Of a stretch of DNA of 64,000 nt, positions 33,233 to 44,511 are shown in pieces; positions within the stretch are counted from its first letter, which is position 1; each line of letters opens with the position of its first letter. The notes beneath the pieces were generated by a model. The model was given only the letters and a program-made list of their open reading frames with translations. It made no database searches and was not told the origin of the DNA. This DNA is from Caenorhabditis remanei (taxonomy: Eukaryota > Nematoda > Chromadorea > Rhabditida > Rhabditidae): the NCBI RefSeq assembly GCF_010183535.1, contig NC_071332.1, positions 21,452,001 through 21,516,000 of the forward strand, written 5' to 3'. Made by a program: the position numbers and the translations under genes.

Positions 33233-36088
33233 ATGAGCGCAAATCAACGAACAGATTGCTTCTTCAATCTGACCACACCCGAACGCATCGATCTTTTTCG
33301 TGTAGGTCAAATTTTTGGGGGCGGGCTCTGGGGTTTCTTGTTTTGTGGGCGGAGCTTATATTCTTCGAAATAAATAATTTTAAAATTGAAAAATTCCAGA
33401 GACGACAAGCGTTACGTGTGGAGAATGTGTTCCGAACGTTCTACGGGTGGGCGATGCTGCCGCTGGCGATTTGTGGAGCCATTGCCACCATTATTTTTAT
33501 TATCAGTTGTTATAAGGTATGTCATTAGAACCGTCTTGAAACGCTGATTCAGAAAATATAAATTTCAGAAAATTTGGTTAAAAAATAAGCGAGTTATAGA
33601 AGATTTAAAACTTGAGATTTTTCAAAATTTGAAGAAAACTACTAAACTTTGAGATATTGTAATATTGCTGATTGCAATCCAATTGTTAAGAAATTACTAC
33701 CATTATGTAGATCAAAAGTAGAGCTACATTTTTGTAGTAGACAACTTTTTGATAGCTCCGCCCACTTTTGAGATATCCGTCTTTAAAGTTAAGCAACTTT
33801 CAGATGCGGCGGCGGAAGGAGGGGAGACGCAGAGAAGCTAGAGTGTCTGCCTTCTCTGCGTCTCCACTCTCCCTTATAGTCATTGGAAGCGTCTTGACAC
33901 GCTGAATTTGAAAATGTTAATTTCAAATCGAAAAAATTGAAAAATGAAGAAGTTAGGATTATCGGAAAGCAAAAACTTTTTTTTGAAATTTTTTGAAAAA
34001 TCTAAACTACCCAGCTTTAAACATTCCTAATAAATTAATTTCGCGTTTTTTTGTTTTGAGTTTTATATCATTTTATAACACAAATTCTGGGCTACATTTT
34101 TGTAATTGACCATTTTTTGATAGCTCCGCCCACTTTTGAGATACACGCTATGGAAGACACGCCCCTTTCCTATTACTGTGTAAGTCGACGATTTTTGGGA
34201 GGCTGTAACTCCTGCGGGTGACGTCCTACAAAAAAGTTGTTCACTACAAAAATGTAGCCCAAGATGTGATCTACAAGAATATATAAATTTTTTATAGCAT
34301 AAATAAGAACTGGGGTCGTAACGGAATCTCAACGTTCACTAAAATAGAAAAATAGAAATTTTTTAATAAAAATTTTTTTTTTGAAATTTTAATTTTTCTC
34401 ATAATTTTTGAAAGTTTTGCTTGCAATTTCTGTCATTTATATATTCCAGGCCATAAAAGCGCGCCGTGTATCCCGAAAATGCTACGCTCTCCTCATGAAT
34501 CGTGCAATCGGAGATGCTCTCACATGTTGCTCCGCTCTGGTGACTTGTGCATATGTGCTAACGTGGCATGATATCAAGTGGGTCTTATAAGCGACTTTTA
34601 GAATGAAAAATACAATTAAAAATTCCAGCCGAGACATGGTAGTGGTCATCGAGTCGTTCTTCATCGGAAGTTTCTGGTCGGCAATGGTCTCCTATTGCTC
34701 TTTGTCTTTATTGAAGTTGTTCGCTGTCTGGAAGCCGTTTCATTATAGAAAATGGTTTACCATGAGGAGATGTGTTAATTTGATGATTATTAGGTAGGTA
34801 AAAAGAATGTAAAAAGGAAAAAAAGAAAATAGCCGAGGGGGGAATTGAACCAAGAACCCAAAAACAGTCCACTTGCCGCCCCGACTCCTTAACCAGTAGG
34901 CCACGCGGTCGCTTAGAAACGAGTGGGGTGCAGGGCGTAGAGGTGGAGACACTTTTTCAAATAAACTGAATAATTTCAGCTGGACGATCCTCGTACTAAT
35001 GGTCAGTTACACGTTAGCCGTCTCGGCTCTTGTCAAAATTCCAGACCTCAACGCATGGTCAGGGTGTAAAGCGGAGACTTGTCTCAGGAATATGTATAGG
35101 TATGTCCTAAAATTTCGATTTTTTCCTAATCAAAAATAAATTCCAGATCTCGCAACCTGATGACAGCATCCGTCTATTGTTTCACTATACTTGTCTTTGT
35201 GATCACTTGTTTCTTCATACGAAAAGCTCAAAACTTTAGTAACTCATTCAAAAAACGCGAGAAGGACGGTGGCGGACGGATACGGATGGTGCGGTTCCCG
35301 TTGTGGAAGTTGGCGTTGAATGTGGGAACTTTTGCGATTTTGAACGTTCCTTATGCGATTTGGTGAGGGTTTTCAAGGGTTTCAAATAGAAAATTTGGGT
35401 TGAGCGTGTTGGAATTGACTAGAACTTTCCACCAAAGTAAATCATTTTATGAATTAGAAAAGATGTGGAGTTCCTAGTTCCCGCCGCCATCTCTACGCCT
35501 TGCACCCTCTTTGTTTTCAAGCAGCCGTGTGGCCTACTGGTTAAGGAGTCTGTGTGGCAAGCGAACGGTTTTGGGGCTCCTGGTTCAATTCCTCTTCCCC
35601 ATTTTTTATTTTTTATTTCTTTTTACCTCTCTAAAAAACTATAATAACTATCTTCCAGGTGCATCGGCCTGTTCCTCAACCCATACCCATGTCTCTTCCA
35701 ACGAAACTACTCTGAAATGATGCGTCTCCTCGGATGTATCCGTCTCTTCCTAGTCATTCGATGCATCCTCGACCCAGTCCTCTCGTTTATCACTGATTTT
35801 CAGGTAATTTCTACAGTAAGAACGGTAGATCACAAATTTATTTTCCAGCTGCGTCGCGGGTTCCTGGAACTGTTCGGTCAGGGCAGGAAAGTTGGGGATC
35901 ACCAGCGTGGAACATTCAAACAAAGCTACAGCTCGTCGAGTGCAGATCAGAATTCGATTATCGATCGGGCGACGAGAAGTCAGACGGTTACAACGATTGC
36001 AAGTTCAAATCCATCCACAAAGGACAAAACGAAGAAGTCGGCGAGTTTCGGAGGATTGGAGGTCGATCGGAAAATCGATCGGTTTTAA
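33233..36088 (+). CDS. Rhodopsin-like 7TM GPCR
   Basis: Eight exons: 33233..33301, 33400..33516, 34450..34577, 34629..34793, 34980..35099, 35147..35362, 35659..35803, 35849..36088; phases agree, 399 residues. N-glycosylation site NLT in the short N-terminus; TM1 about 36-60 (GWAMLPLAICGAIATIIFII), then LLMNRAIGDAL in TM2. A long TM3 ends in KLFAVWKPFHYRKW in place of DRY. An extracellular Cys pair (GCKAETC) precedes TM5, TM6 follows FPLWKLALNVG, and TM7 ends RCILDPVLSFITDFQ (DPVLSF where most have NPxxY). The tail is Ser/Thr-rich (about 321-399). A nematode-type receptor; ligand unknown. CATTCAG just upstream of the ATG is a possible SL acceptor. Introns carry tRNA-like elements and family-B repeats. 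PolyA signal at 36161. Confidence 0.88.
33517..34449. repeat. GPCR intron 2: family B and GAGACG hairpin
   Basis: Two or three family-B units (33720-33780, 34090-34145, 34230-34260) and a hairpin at 33820-33865. The first 285 bp of this intron are also present after the gene, at 36190-36475. Confidence 0.65.
34830..34947 (-). mobile_element. tRNA-like SINE copy 1, GPCR intron 4
   Basis: Read on the minus strand it has a Pol III A-box (TGGCCTACTGGTTAAGGAGTC, last base aside) and a B-box (GGTTCAATTCC) about 40 nt later, as in a tRNA. A 5' leader with CTCTACGCC.TGCACCC lies about 30 nt before. The middle does not fold into a clean anticodon arm, so it is a tRNA-derived element or pseudogene. 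Homologous to the copy at 35485 including the leader, so the repeat unit is about 116 bp. Confidence 0.65.
35485..35600 (+). mobile_element. tRNA-like SINE copy 2, GPCR intron 6
   Basis: Same element on the plus strand: leader CTCTACGCCTTGCACCC, A-box TGGCCTACTGG at about 35530, B-box GGTTCAATTCC at 35582-35592, followed by a T-rich tail. It is inverted relative to the copy about 540 bp upstream in the same transcript. Confidence 0.65.
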
Positions 36089-36160
36089 ATTTTTTTTTCT
36101 TTTTTCCCAAAAAATGTCTCATTACTTGATTCGATTCTTAAGACGGTTTTCCTTTTAATT

Positions 36161-36166
36161 AATAAA
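36161..36166 (+). terminator. Poly(A) signal of the GPCR gene
   Basis: AATAAA, 73 bp after the stop codon. Confidence 0.6.
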
Positions 36167-37073
36167 CAATTACTTAATTGTAATTATCAGTTGTTATAAG
36201 GTATTTCATTGAAACCGTCTTGAAACGTTGATTCTGAAAATATAAATTTCAGCAAATTTGGTTAAAAAATAAGCGAGTTAAAGAAGATTTAAAATTTGAG
36301 ATTTTTCAAAATTTGAGAAAACTGCTTGACTTTGAGATTCTGTAACATTGCTGATTGTACTCCAATTGCTAAGAAATTACTACCATTATGTAGATCAAAA
36401 GTAGAGCTACATTTTCGTGGTTGACAACTTTTTGATAGCTCCGCCCACTTTTGAGATATGCGCCTTTAAAGTTGAAGAACGAGGGATAGCAGACAGCTAG
36501 GAGCCTTCACGTAGGCGCTTATATCTCAAAAGTGGGCGGAGCTATGAAAAAGTTGGCAACTACAAAAATAAAGCTCTTAACCTGTTTATACACTTGTATA
36601 AACATTTTACATAGAAAATTATAGGAAAATGTAAAAAATTCATAGCATCTTTTTTTCAAGTTTGTCTCATGAATAATGAATTTTTCTCACAGAAAAAGTA
36701 TATTTTAATGGAGGAAATCGATAAAATCAAACATCAAAACAGAAAGAAAGAGACGCAGAGAAAGCAGAAACTCTAGCTTCTCTGCCTCTCCTTCCTCACC
36801 TTCTCTCTCTCTCTTGTCGATGTCCGAGGCGCCGCTCAACTTCAAGCCGCTGTATCTCAAAAGTGGGCGGAGCTATCAAAAAAATGATCACTGCAAAAAC
36901 ATTTAGAATTTCATGTTCTATATTTTTGTAGTTGACAACTTTTTACTAGATCGCCACCCTATGAAGTTATAAAGCGGAGAAGTTGGAAGTTTTTCAAATC
37001 TCCAATTTTTCTTTCAATTTTTTTATCGCGCTCTACCGCACTAGCTGAAAATTCTCTATTTAGAAAGATAAAG

Positions 37074-37079
37074 TTTATT
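37074..37079 (-). terminator. Poly(A) signal of the acidic-tail gene
   Basis: AATAAA on the minus strand, 178 bp beyond the stop codon. Confidence 0.5.
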
Positions 37080-37256
37080 GATACAATAATTTATAAAGAA
37101 CATATCATTTTGAATTCAAGTCAGACAAGAGAAGCGATAGAGATACAACTGGGGGATTAGACTAGAGGCAAGTACTAAAACACTACTGAAACATTGACCG
37201 GGTGCGTATAGATGAGATAATTAGGGGAGAGGTAATTAAGACAATAATTAATTAAG

Positions 37257-39151
37257 TCAATAATCAAAGTACTGTGGGCCGACTTCTCCCTCCTCCAATT
37301 CCTCTTCTTCCATTTCCTCATCTCCTTCCTCTTCCTCCTCTTCTTCTTCCTCCTCATCCACCAGCGCCACTGCCTGAATACGTGCCATATATTGTTGATG
37401 ATGTTCATGTTGCCTTCGGATCATTTCACGAAGTTGAGCAAATGCTTGAGCCTCCATACGATCCACGAGCTCCTGGTCTATTGGGTAGGCTGGAAATTTT
37501 TTTTTAAATTTAAAAATTTTTTTTTGAAAAATTGTCCAACTTTAAGATCCCGTCACGGGTCCCCATTGTATTCCATTATCCCAGTTTTGGTAAAAGTACT
37601 AAACAAGACACGGGCTACATTTTTGTAGTTGACAACTTTTTTGTAGAACACCTCCCTGATGAGTTATGACATATGGAAGTGAGCCGACTCCCAAGGTTTT
37701 GAGGAAGGGTGTCGCGCCGCCCGTTTTTACGTGTTTACCCCATTTTTTTAGTTTTTAATATGCATATTAACAAAAAAGTTGCTTAAATAAGTTTTCAATC
37801 TTTAAAAAACCAAAAGCTAGTTGAAATCACTGAAAACTTCACAAAAAACGGTTGCAACCGCGCTCCATTGACAACTCACCACTACAAAACTTTGAGCACC
37901 CGTAGCTCCGCCCCCTTTTACTCCCATCTTCTAATTTATTAGTACATATATTAAACAAAACACGGGCTACATTTTTGTAGTTGACAACTTTTTTGTAGCT
38001 CCGCCCATTTTTGAGATATAGCGCTCCAAACTTTTCTTTAATCAACAAAAACTAACTGAACAAGGGTTTTGGGAAAAGTTGCGTTGAAAGAAAAGTGCGC
38101 TGCACAAGAAGTTTTTCGACGGATTTTAGTTTAGAAAACAGATTTAGAATCGTCACGTCTTCAGCTTCTCAGTCATATAAGATTCGAAAAGAAAAGTATA
38201 TTTTCTACCTTTCTACCTTCAAGGTTAAGCACAAACTCCCCCATATCTCAGCGAGTTTTCAACATACCAAAATTTTAAAAACAGATTCAGAATTCCCAGA
38301 ATTCACGTCTTCAGGTTTCCAATCATATAACATTTTTACAATTTCCCTTGCCAGGCGCACCACCCTGCACCCATTTTTAACTCATTTCCAAAACTCACGA
38401 GCAATCTGATCCAAATACACGTTCTCGTCCTCCTTCAACTTCTTCGTCTGCATTACAATATGATCAATCGACTCCTGGTAATCGGTTTCCACCTCCGCTC
38501 TCAAAAACACCTGTCTCTCAACCATATATCCAAACTTCATGAGTTCCGTCGTCACATAGTGCTTTCCGTCGTCAAACGGCTCAGGGAAGATGTACTTGAG
38601 CAGTCGGAATACCGTACTTTGACGCAGCTCCGTTATGTCATAACCGTCACGGATCCGGTGTACGGATCGATAGGGCGGAGGGAGGACCATCATACCACAG
38701 GTGGCATGGAGCATGCAATCGGCCAACTCGGTGTGATCGGTTTTCCGACAGAATTGGATAAGGGTGCAGAGGAGTTGGGACAGTTGGAAGGCGGGGTCTA
38801 AACACGTTTTTCATGAAAAGTATGCAATAGAGCGCATGTGCACTTACTACTCGGATGAATCATTCCAAATGATCCGACTCGTTGCGATTTAATCTCCTGA
38901 TCCACCCCAATCGCTCCGACCATTGTCTCCCCCACCATTCGACTATAATCCTCCAAGTACGCCGACCGTTGGAATATTTTCAGCTCGGTATCATAAACCC
39001 ATGCCATCAGGGCCTTCATCGGGCTGTCACGGTTTTCGAGGAACGGACGCCATGGGGTGGGGAAGCTGGAGTTGATGATACGCCCCACTTGGTATTGACG
39101 ACGTGGTGTGGAGAGGACGACGCCGAATGGGTTCACGTGCTCGCGGTTCAT
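37257..39151 (-). CDS. Unidentified 311-residue protein with acidic tail
   Basis: Three exons: 39151..38848, 38797..38399, 37489..37257; phases agree. I do not recognise the family. The N-terminal part (MNREHVNPFGVVLSTPRR) is mixed with many aromatic and Arg residues. The middle (DCMLHATCGMMVLPPPYRS, ELRQSTVFRLLKYIFPEPF) looks globular and mostly helical. The last 80 residues are a charged helix (ELVDRMEAQAFAQLREMIRR) and then a run of about 25 Glu/Asp ending GPQYFDY. No signal peptide or membrane segment. Upstream TTTTCAG 7 nt before the ATG is a possible SL acceptor, but the frame is open there, so an extra 5' exon is not excluded. Intron 2 (38398-37490) is family-B and family-C repeat. PolyA signal on the minus strand at 37079-37074. 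Confidence 0.75.
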
Positions 39152-40800
39152 TTGAACACTGAAAATTGGAATAGATAGGTCGATGGTATGTTAGAAATAG
39201 TTTAAAAAGAGAAAAAGAGCAATGTACACAAAAAATGGAGAGCCCGTCACACTAGCAGGATGACAAAGTGAGACACCACCAGTTCCGGAGTGCCGGTGCC
39301 ACACCGCCCGTTTTTATCCTATTATCACAATTTTCGGTATATATATTAAACAAGACACGGGCTACATTTTTGTAGTTGACAACTTTTTTGTGGGACACCT
39401 TCCTAATGAGTTATGGCATAGCGAAGTAAAAGACTGATGAAGACAGAATGACACAATAGGGGAGTCGCCGCATGTTTGGCAGAAAGGGTATCTCACCACC
39501 CGTTTAACCCATTACCCCGATTTTTGGCATATACACCAAACAAGACACGGGCTACATTTTTGTAGTTGTCAACTTTTTTGTAGGACACCATTCTGATGAG
39601 TTATGGCATAGCAAAGTAAGACTCTCTGACTTTTAGCTACACTATCCCTTTAAGCTACAAGGTCAGCAGAGCTGACTGAAAATCTTTATTAAATAAAGTA
39701 TATAGTATTAAGTTTCGGTTAGTTAAAACCACTATAAAGAGAAAGAGAGACACAGAGAGAGGTCAGACACCGACACTCCGGAACGGGCGGTTGATCCCTT
39801 TTTTTCATACAGTCTACCCCGGTTCCTCACTTCGCTGTGCTATATCTTATCAGGGAGGTGTCCTATCAAAAAGTTGTCAACTACAAAAATGTAGCCCTGG
39901 GTTTGTTTGGTGTATATATCAAAAATAGGAAAGCGTGGGTGAAAGAGGGCGGAGCTACGGGTGCTGGAGAGGAGAGTTGTTTTTAAGCCCGCAGTTTTTT
40001 GTGTTGAAAACTTATTTCAGCAAGTTTTTTGGTAACCTATAATATCCTTGCCTTCACAAGACGGTAAAAAAGAAAATTATTTATTTAATTTGGTTTCAAG
40101 TATGTCTTTTGGCAAACGTCTTCTCTTTTTTAGGTCGTCTGTCCCCCCAACCGATCACGAGTGTCTTTAGAGAGAATTGTTCTTTTTTTGAATCTTTTTC
40201 TTTTCGGAAGGGAAGCAATGGTCTATTGTATTATCAAACGTGAAAATCTCCGAGAAAACTGAATAAAGAAAGAAAAGAAGGGAGGAGAATCGGTAGAATT
40301 TAGTGAAGGTTATAAGAACGTCATAATGGGGGAACTAATCGGTGAAGAGAACTTAACTGATGGTAGTTAAAAAGATGGGCGGTTCGAGGAAACCTAAAAT
40401 AATTGACAGAAAAAAAGACACGGTAAACAAATTATGATACCATTAGTTATGGTATCTCAGACATCACAGTTCACGCTAAAATACAGTAATAGTTAACCGT
40501 TTATCGTAATGTGACAGCGTAAATACTTGCAATCCAGGACGGCGCATAACTCGCTTAAAACGCCATATTTTGAGCTGAAAAATATACCAAAATGTAGATC
40601 TCGGCGAGTTCTATGTACAGTACCGCTCAAAAGTATATTAAGTTTTGCCTTTTTCAGTTGAAAACGCCCAACTTTGAGAGTGTGTTACGGTAAAACTAAC
40701 TGTCCCATCACGTAGATTTTTAATGGATCAAACAGATCAAAGATAAAACTTCATTTTTGTAGTTGACAACTTTTTTGTACGGATACTCCCTAGCAAGTTA
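39152..40800. repeat. Family-B repeats upstream of the acidic-tail gene
   Basis: Three tandem-like units with AAACAAGACACGGGCTACAT at 39349, 39538 and a reverse copy near 39880. Then 40140-40740 is unique-looking AT-rich DNA in which I see nothing, and 40745 starts a variant family-B copy. Confidence 0.55.
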
Positions 40801-40829
40801 CCAGAGTTGCGCGGAAGTGATTTTTTCAA

Positions 40830-41346
40830 ATCCGGAAGTCGGAAGTCGGAAGTCGGAAGTCGGAAGTAAAATTCCTAATCCGGAAGTCGGAAGTCGGAAG
40901 TCGGAAGTAAAATTCCAAATCCGGAAGTCGGAAGTAAAATTTTGAAAACGGAAGTCGGAAGTCGGAAGTCGGAAGTCGGAAGTGAAAAAATGCCCGGAAG
41001 TCGGAAGTCGGAAGTCGGAAGCCGGAAGTCGGAAGTAATTTTCTTCGCAAATATTTAAAAACTTCAAAAGAAAATATCATGAAATTCACAAAAATCAGTG
41101 AGAAACTAGTTTTTGGCTGAAGAAAAGCCTATTTTCTGTCCTTTTAGACCATTTTTCCTTGTATTTCTGAGAAATTTACTTTTCCTAATCTCCACTCTTA
41201 TGAAATGACGGAAGTCGGAAGTGAAACTCCAAATCCGGAAGTCGGAAGTCGGAAGTAAAATTTTCAAAACGGAAGTCGGAAGTCGGAAGTCGGAAGTGAA
41301 AAAATGCCCGGAAGTCGGAAGTCGGAAGTCGGAAGTCGGAATTCCG
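40830..41346. repeat. CGGAAGT heptamer arrays
   Basis: Blocks of two to five CGGAAGT units separated by short AT spacers (AAAATTCCAAATC type), first at 40830-41036 and again at 41210-41340, more than 35 heptamers in all. Between them lies a 170-bp unit homologous to 1335-1460. The heptamer matches the core of ETS-factor sites (CCGGAAGT). Confidence 0.8.
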
Positions 41347-41769
41347 CGCAACTCTGCAAGTTACATATCGTCGAAGTAATTTCTCCCTCAAATCGACTTT
41401 TTTCAGTGCAATATATAATAGAGAGATTTTTGAGCTATGGTCTTAAAATGACCATAACTCTCTAGGGAGTGTCCGTTCAAAAAAGTTGTCAACTACAAAA
41501 ATGAAGCTCTACTTTTGATCTGTTTAATCCATCAAAAGTTTTCTTGGTGTGACATACTAATTCCAATAAATTTCACGAAGGTAATTAACTAATTAGCAGA
41601 CTGTAACAAGAATATCATAAGGTAGCGTAGACAGGTTGACGATCGGTTACTAACATCGAAAACCAATTAGTGGCAAAAATTTTTAGAAATTAGTTAATAC
41701 AGGTAGTAAACAAGACATAATGTTGACGAGAACTTTTCCAACCTTTCCTATTGAAATCGCGGTTGGAAT

Positions 41770-41910
41770 TTTCGGTTCAAAACGCGGTAAAGGCGCCAGA
41801 CAAGTTTTTGTGGAGTCTGGCGTCCCTTTGACGCGGATTTTTCATTCAAGGCGCGACAAAGGCGCGCCAGTCTTAATTCGGACCGTCTGGCGCGCTTTCG
41901 ACGCGTTTTT
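41770..41910. repeat. Isolated family-A cluster
   Basis: Four degenerate copies within 140 bp (41780, 41817 reversed, 41850, 41885 reversed), far from any gene and surrounded by other repeats. Confidence 0.6.
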
Positions 41911-43775
41911 CAGTGAGAAAAGTTGATTTTTGCGATTTTAGCGATTCTTCTCACTTTTTTTTTTCAATTTTTCCAGGTTTCTGCGCATGCTCAGTATCAA
42001 AATAGCCGTTTTGTCGTAAACTAAACAAAACGTGCTGAACAAAAATTTTCAAAGTTTCATCATCAGTCGCTCAAAAGGTCATCACATATCCAACTGAATG
42101 CAAATATAATCGGCTCAACAAGTTCAAACAGTTGTATCTCGAAAAGTGTTGGCCTAATGGTCATGAAAATTGGAAAAAAAATGAACGGTTTAGACGGAAA
42201 TATATTAAAACTTTATCAATTTGTTTTAAAAACATTGAAAATATTGAGAAGAGTGGTCAATGTAACCCGATTACAAGTCAATAACTCAACGTTTACTAAT
42301 AAAATGTCGTACTCATGTCTTTTCAGAACGTCTAACAAATTGCCGACATGAAAATCGAATTTTCCGTTGATATGTAGTAATCTACACTCTCACCACATCG
42401 AGACCGGAGGGGTTATGTAAATAGTCGGGAAACTGATAAAAATTACTGATTATTTTCAGGGAGATGCTTCACAATGCAGTTACATACAGTACCGCTCATA
42501 AGTATATTAAGTTTTGGTTTTTTCAGTTGAAAAGGTCCAACTTTGAGAGTGTGTTATGGTAATACTGATTGTCCCATCAAGTAGATTTTAACAAGATCTT
42601 ATAGATCAAAAGTAGAGCTCCATTTTTGTAGTTGACAACTTTTTTGTACGGACGCTCCCTAGAGAGTTATGGTCATTTTAAGACGACACCTCAAAAATCA
42701 CTCTGTTACTTTGTTGGTATGTAACCTGCTAGGGAGTGTCCGTACAAAAAAGTTGTCAATTACAAAAAGGAAGTACTACCCTTGATCTGTATGATCCATT
42801 AAAAGTTTTCTTGGTGGGACAATCAGAATTACTACGGCACACTTTCAAAGTTGGTCATTTTCCACTGAAAACAGCCAAAGTTGATACCTTTTTGTCCGGT
42901 ACTGTACATAGGTTGACAAAAGTTCAGATGGTACTATTCAATGAGGAACGATACAAAAAAATATTCATTTTATTCTAGTTCAGCATGTCTTGATTAGTTC
43001 ATATACCAATTTTCAATGTAAATGCGCCATGGGAAGTCGAGTTCAAAGAATGGTGTCCTGATTTTGGCACCTTGAAGGCTCTATATCTCAGAAACAACAC
43101 TACAAACCTATGTCAATTTTATGATATTCTTGTTCAACATGTCTTTTTTACTATTCCTACCAATTTTCAGAGACTTTCACCGGATAATGTTCGAGAAACT
43201 GACTAAATGCCCATTCCGCACACTTCACAGGCTTCAAATCTCTATATCTTAAAATCTAAGCTATGAACTTATATTAAATTTGAAGATATTTTTGTTCAGC
43301 ATGTCTTATTTAGTATTCCTTTCGATTTTCAAAAGATTCAACCTATAAATATTGGAGAAATGGGAGAATGGGAGTACAACTTATGTCAAGTGAATAATAG
43401 AGCAGTAGGGTGTCCCCCTACAAGCTTTAAAGTCCTATATCTCAAAAACCAAACCTGCAACGTATGTTAAAATAATAATATTCTAGTTCAGCATGTTTAA
43501 ATTAGTCTATTACCCAATTTTCAAGAACAATCGATGACAAATTGTAATTGTAATTAAGAAATAGTTAAGACTGGAAGAGTGGTGAGTTCCCCCAACTTCT
43601 ACACCCCATATCTTAATAACCATACACCTAACATAGATCAACTTTTAGATATTCTTGTTTAGAATTTCTTATTTAGTATTTCTATCAATTTTCACAAGAT
43701 TAGAGCTTCAAATACTGGAGAAACGCTAGTACAATTTATGTCAAGTCAGTAATAGCGGAGCTGGCGTGCCCTAGA
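41911..43775. repeat. About 180-bp tandem repeat region
   Basis: From about 42960 to 43760 there are five diverged units of about 180 bp. Each contains a TTTAG.ATGTCTTATTTAGTAT-type stretch, AATTTTCA..AGATT, and CTATATCTCAAAA. A variant family-B copy with the CGGAC.CTCCCTAG arm lies at 42610-42780. A single family-A copy at 43762 ends the array. No coding exon. Confidence 0.6.
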
Positions 43776-44511
43776 CGCGTTTTTGCGTTTTCTGCACACA
43801 ACATACTGTAGCCTTAACTTATCTTTATCTATCAACAATAAAACAATTCTATATATAAAAAAAAGAAAAGAAGTCGATATAAACCCACGTCGGACGACGC
43901 AAGGGGACATCATAGTGAGAGAGAGAGAGAGAGAAAGAGACATAGAGAGTCAGAGAACAGGGGAGCGAGGCGCCAGAAGAAAGAAATGTATAGAGGAGAC
44001 AAGAGAAGCGTCTCTTTTTTCTTTTTGGTTGGTTGGAGGTCGCTGGTGGTGTCTTCATGAAGGAGAGAACTGGGGAGGGGGGCCAATTTTATAGAGTGTA
44101 AGGGGGGGGGGGGGTAAGGAAAAGAAAAGAGAATGAGATGGGTTCTCTTCTTACAAATTTGTCTTGAGACTACTGGAGGGGAAGAGATTTTTGATCTTTC
44201 TCGGCAGAAACCCGCACCAGGCTCGCAGCAGTCCAGCATCAGGCAAGCGTAGAGTGCGTGCCTGATGCGGTTGTGCTGCGGTACTGTAGCGTACGTGTTG
44301 CGGAAAGGTTGCTGCTGTGCTGCTCTGGCGCTGCTAAAATTAGGCCGCTGCCTCCTTTGCTATAGTTTCTTGCACCGAAGACAGTTTACTATTTATTTAA
44401 TTACATTTATTTACAAAACTTAAATACAACTACAACCTATAATAGATGTACATAAATCTGAACATAGTACAATTCACGAAAATGTATACATATGTGAAAA
44501 AATAGTACAAT
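43776..44511. other. Low-complexity stretch with GA run, G13 tract and GCTG-rich island
   Basis: (GA)n at 43916-43934, 13 G at 44102-44114, and a GC-rich island with many GCTGC, GTTGCGG and CTGATGCGG words at 44195-44345. The island resembles the one at 46620-46850. No gene supported. Confidence 0.5.

Larger units (their letters stand above)
36089..37256. repeat. GPCR 3' flank, repeats, and 3' flank of the acidic-tail gene
   Basis: AATAAA at 36161-36166. 36181-36475 duplicates the end of GPCR exon 2 plus the start of intron 2. Family-B pairs lie near 36410-36560 and 36840-36960, and a GAGACGCAGAG hairpin at 36751. TTTATT at 37074-37079 is AATAAA on the minus strand for the next gene. No coding exon. 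Confidence 0.6.

Noticed and set aside
34830..34947. Functional nuclear tRNA gene
   Set aside because: A and B boxes fit, but no clean anticodon stem-loop, and acceptor ends do not pair well; the second copy and shared leader point to a SINE.
40798..41391. Repetitive frames rich in SDFRLPT
   Set aside because: Straight translations of the CGGAAGT heptamer array in several frames; no splice or start context.
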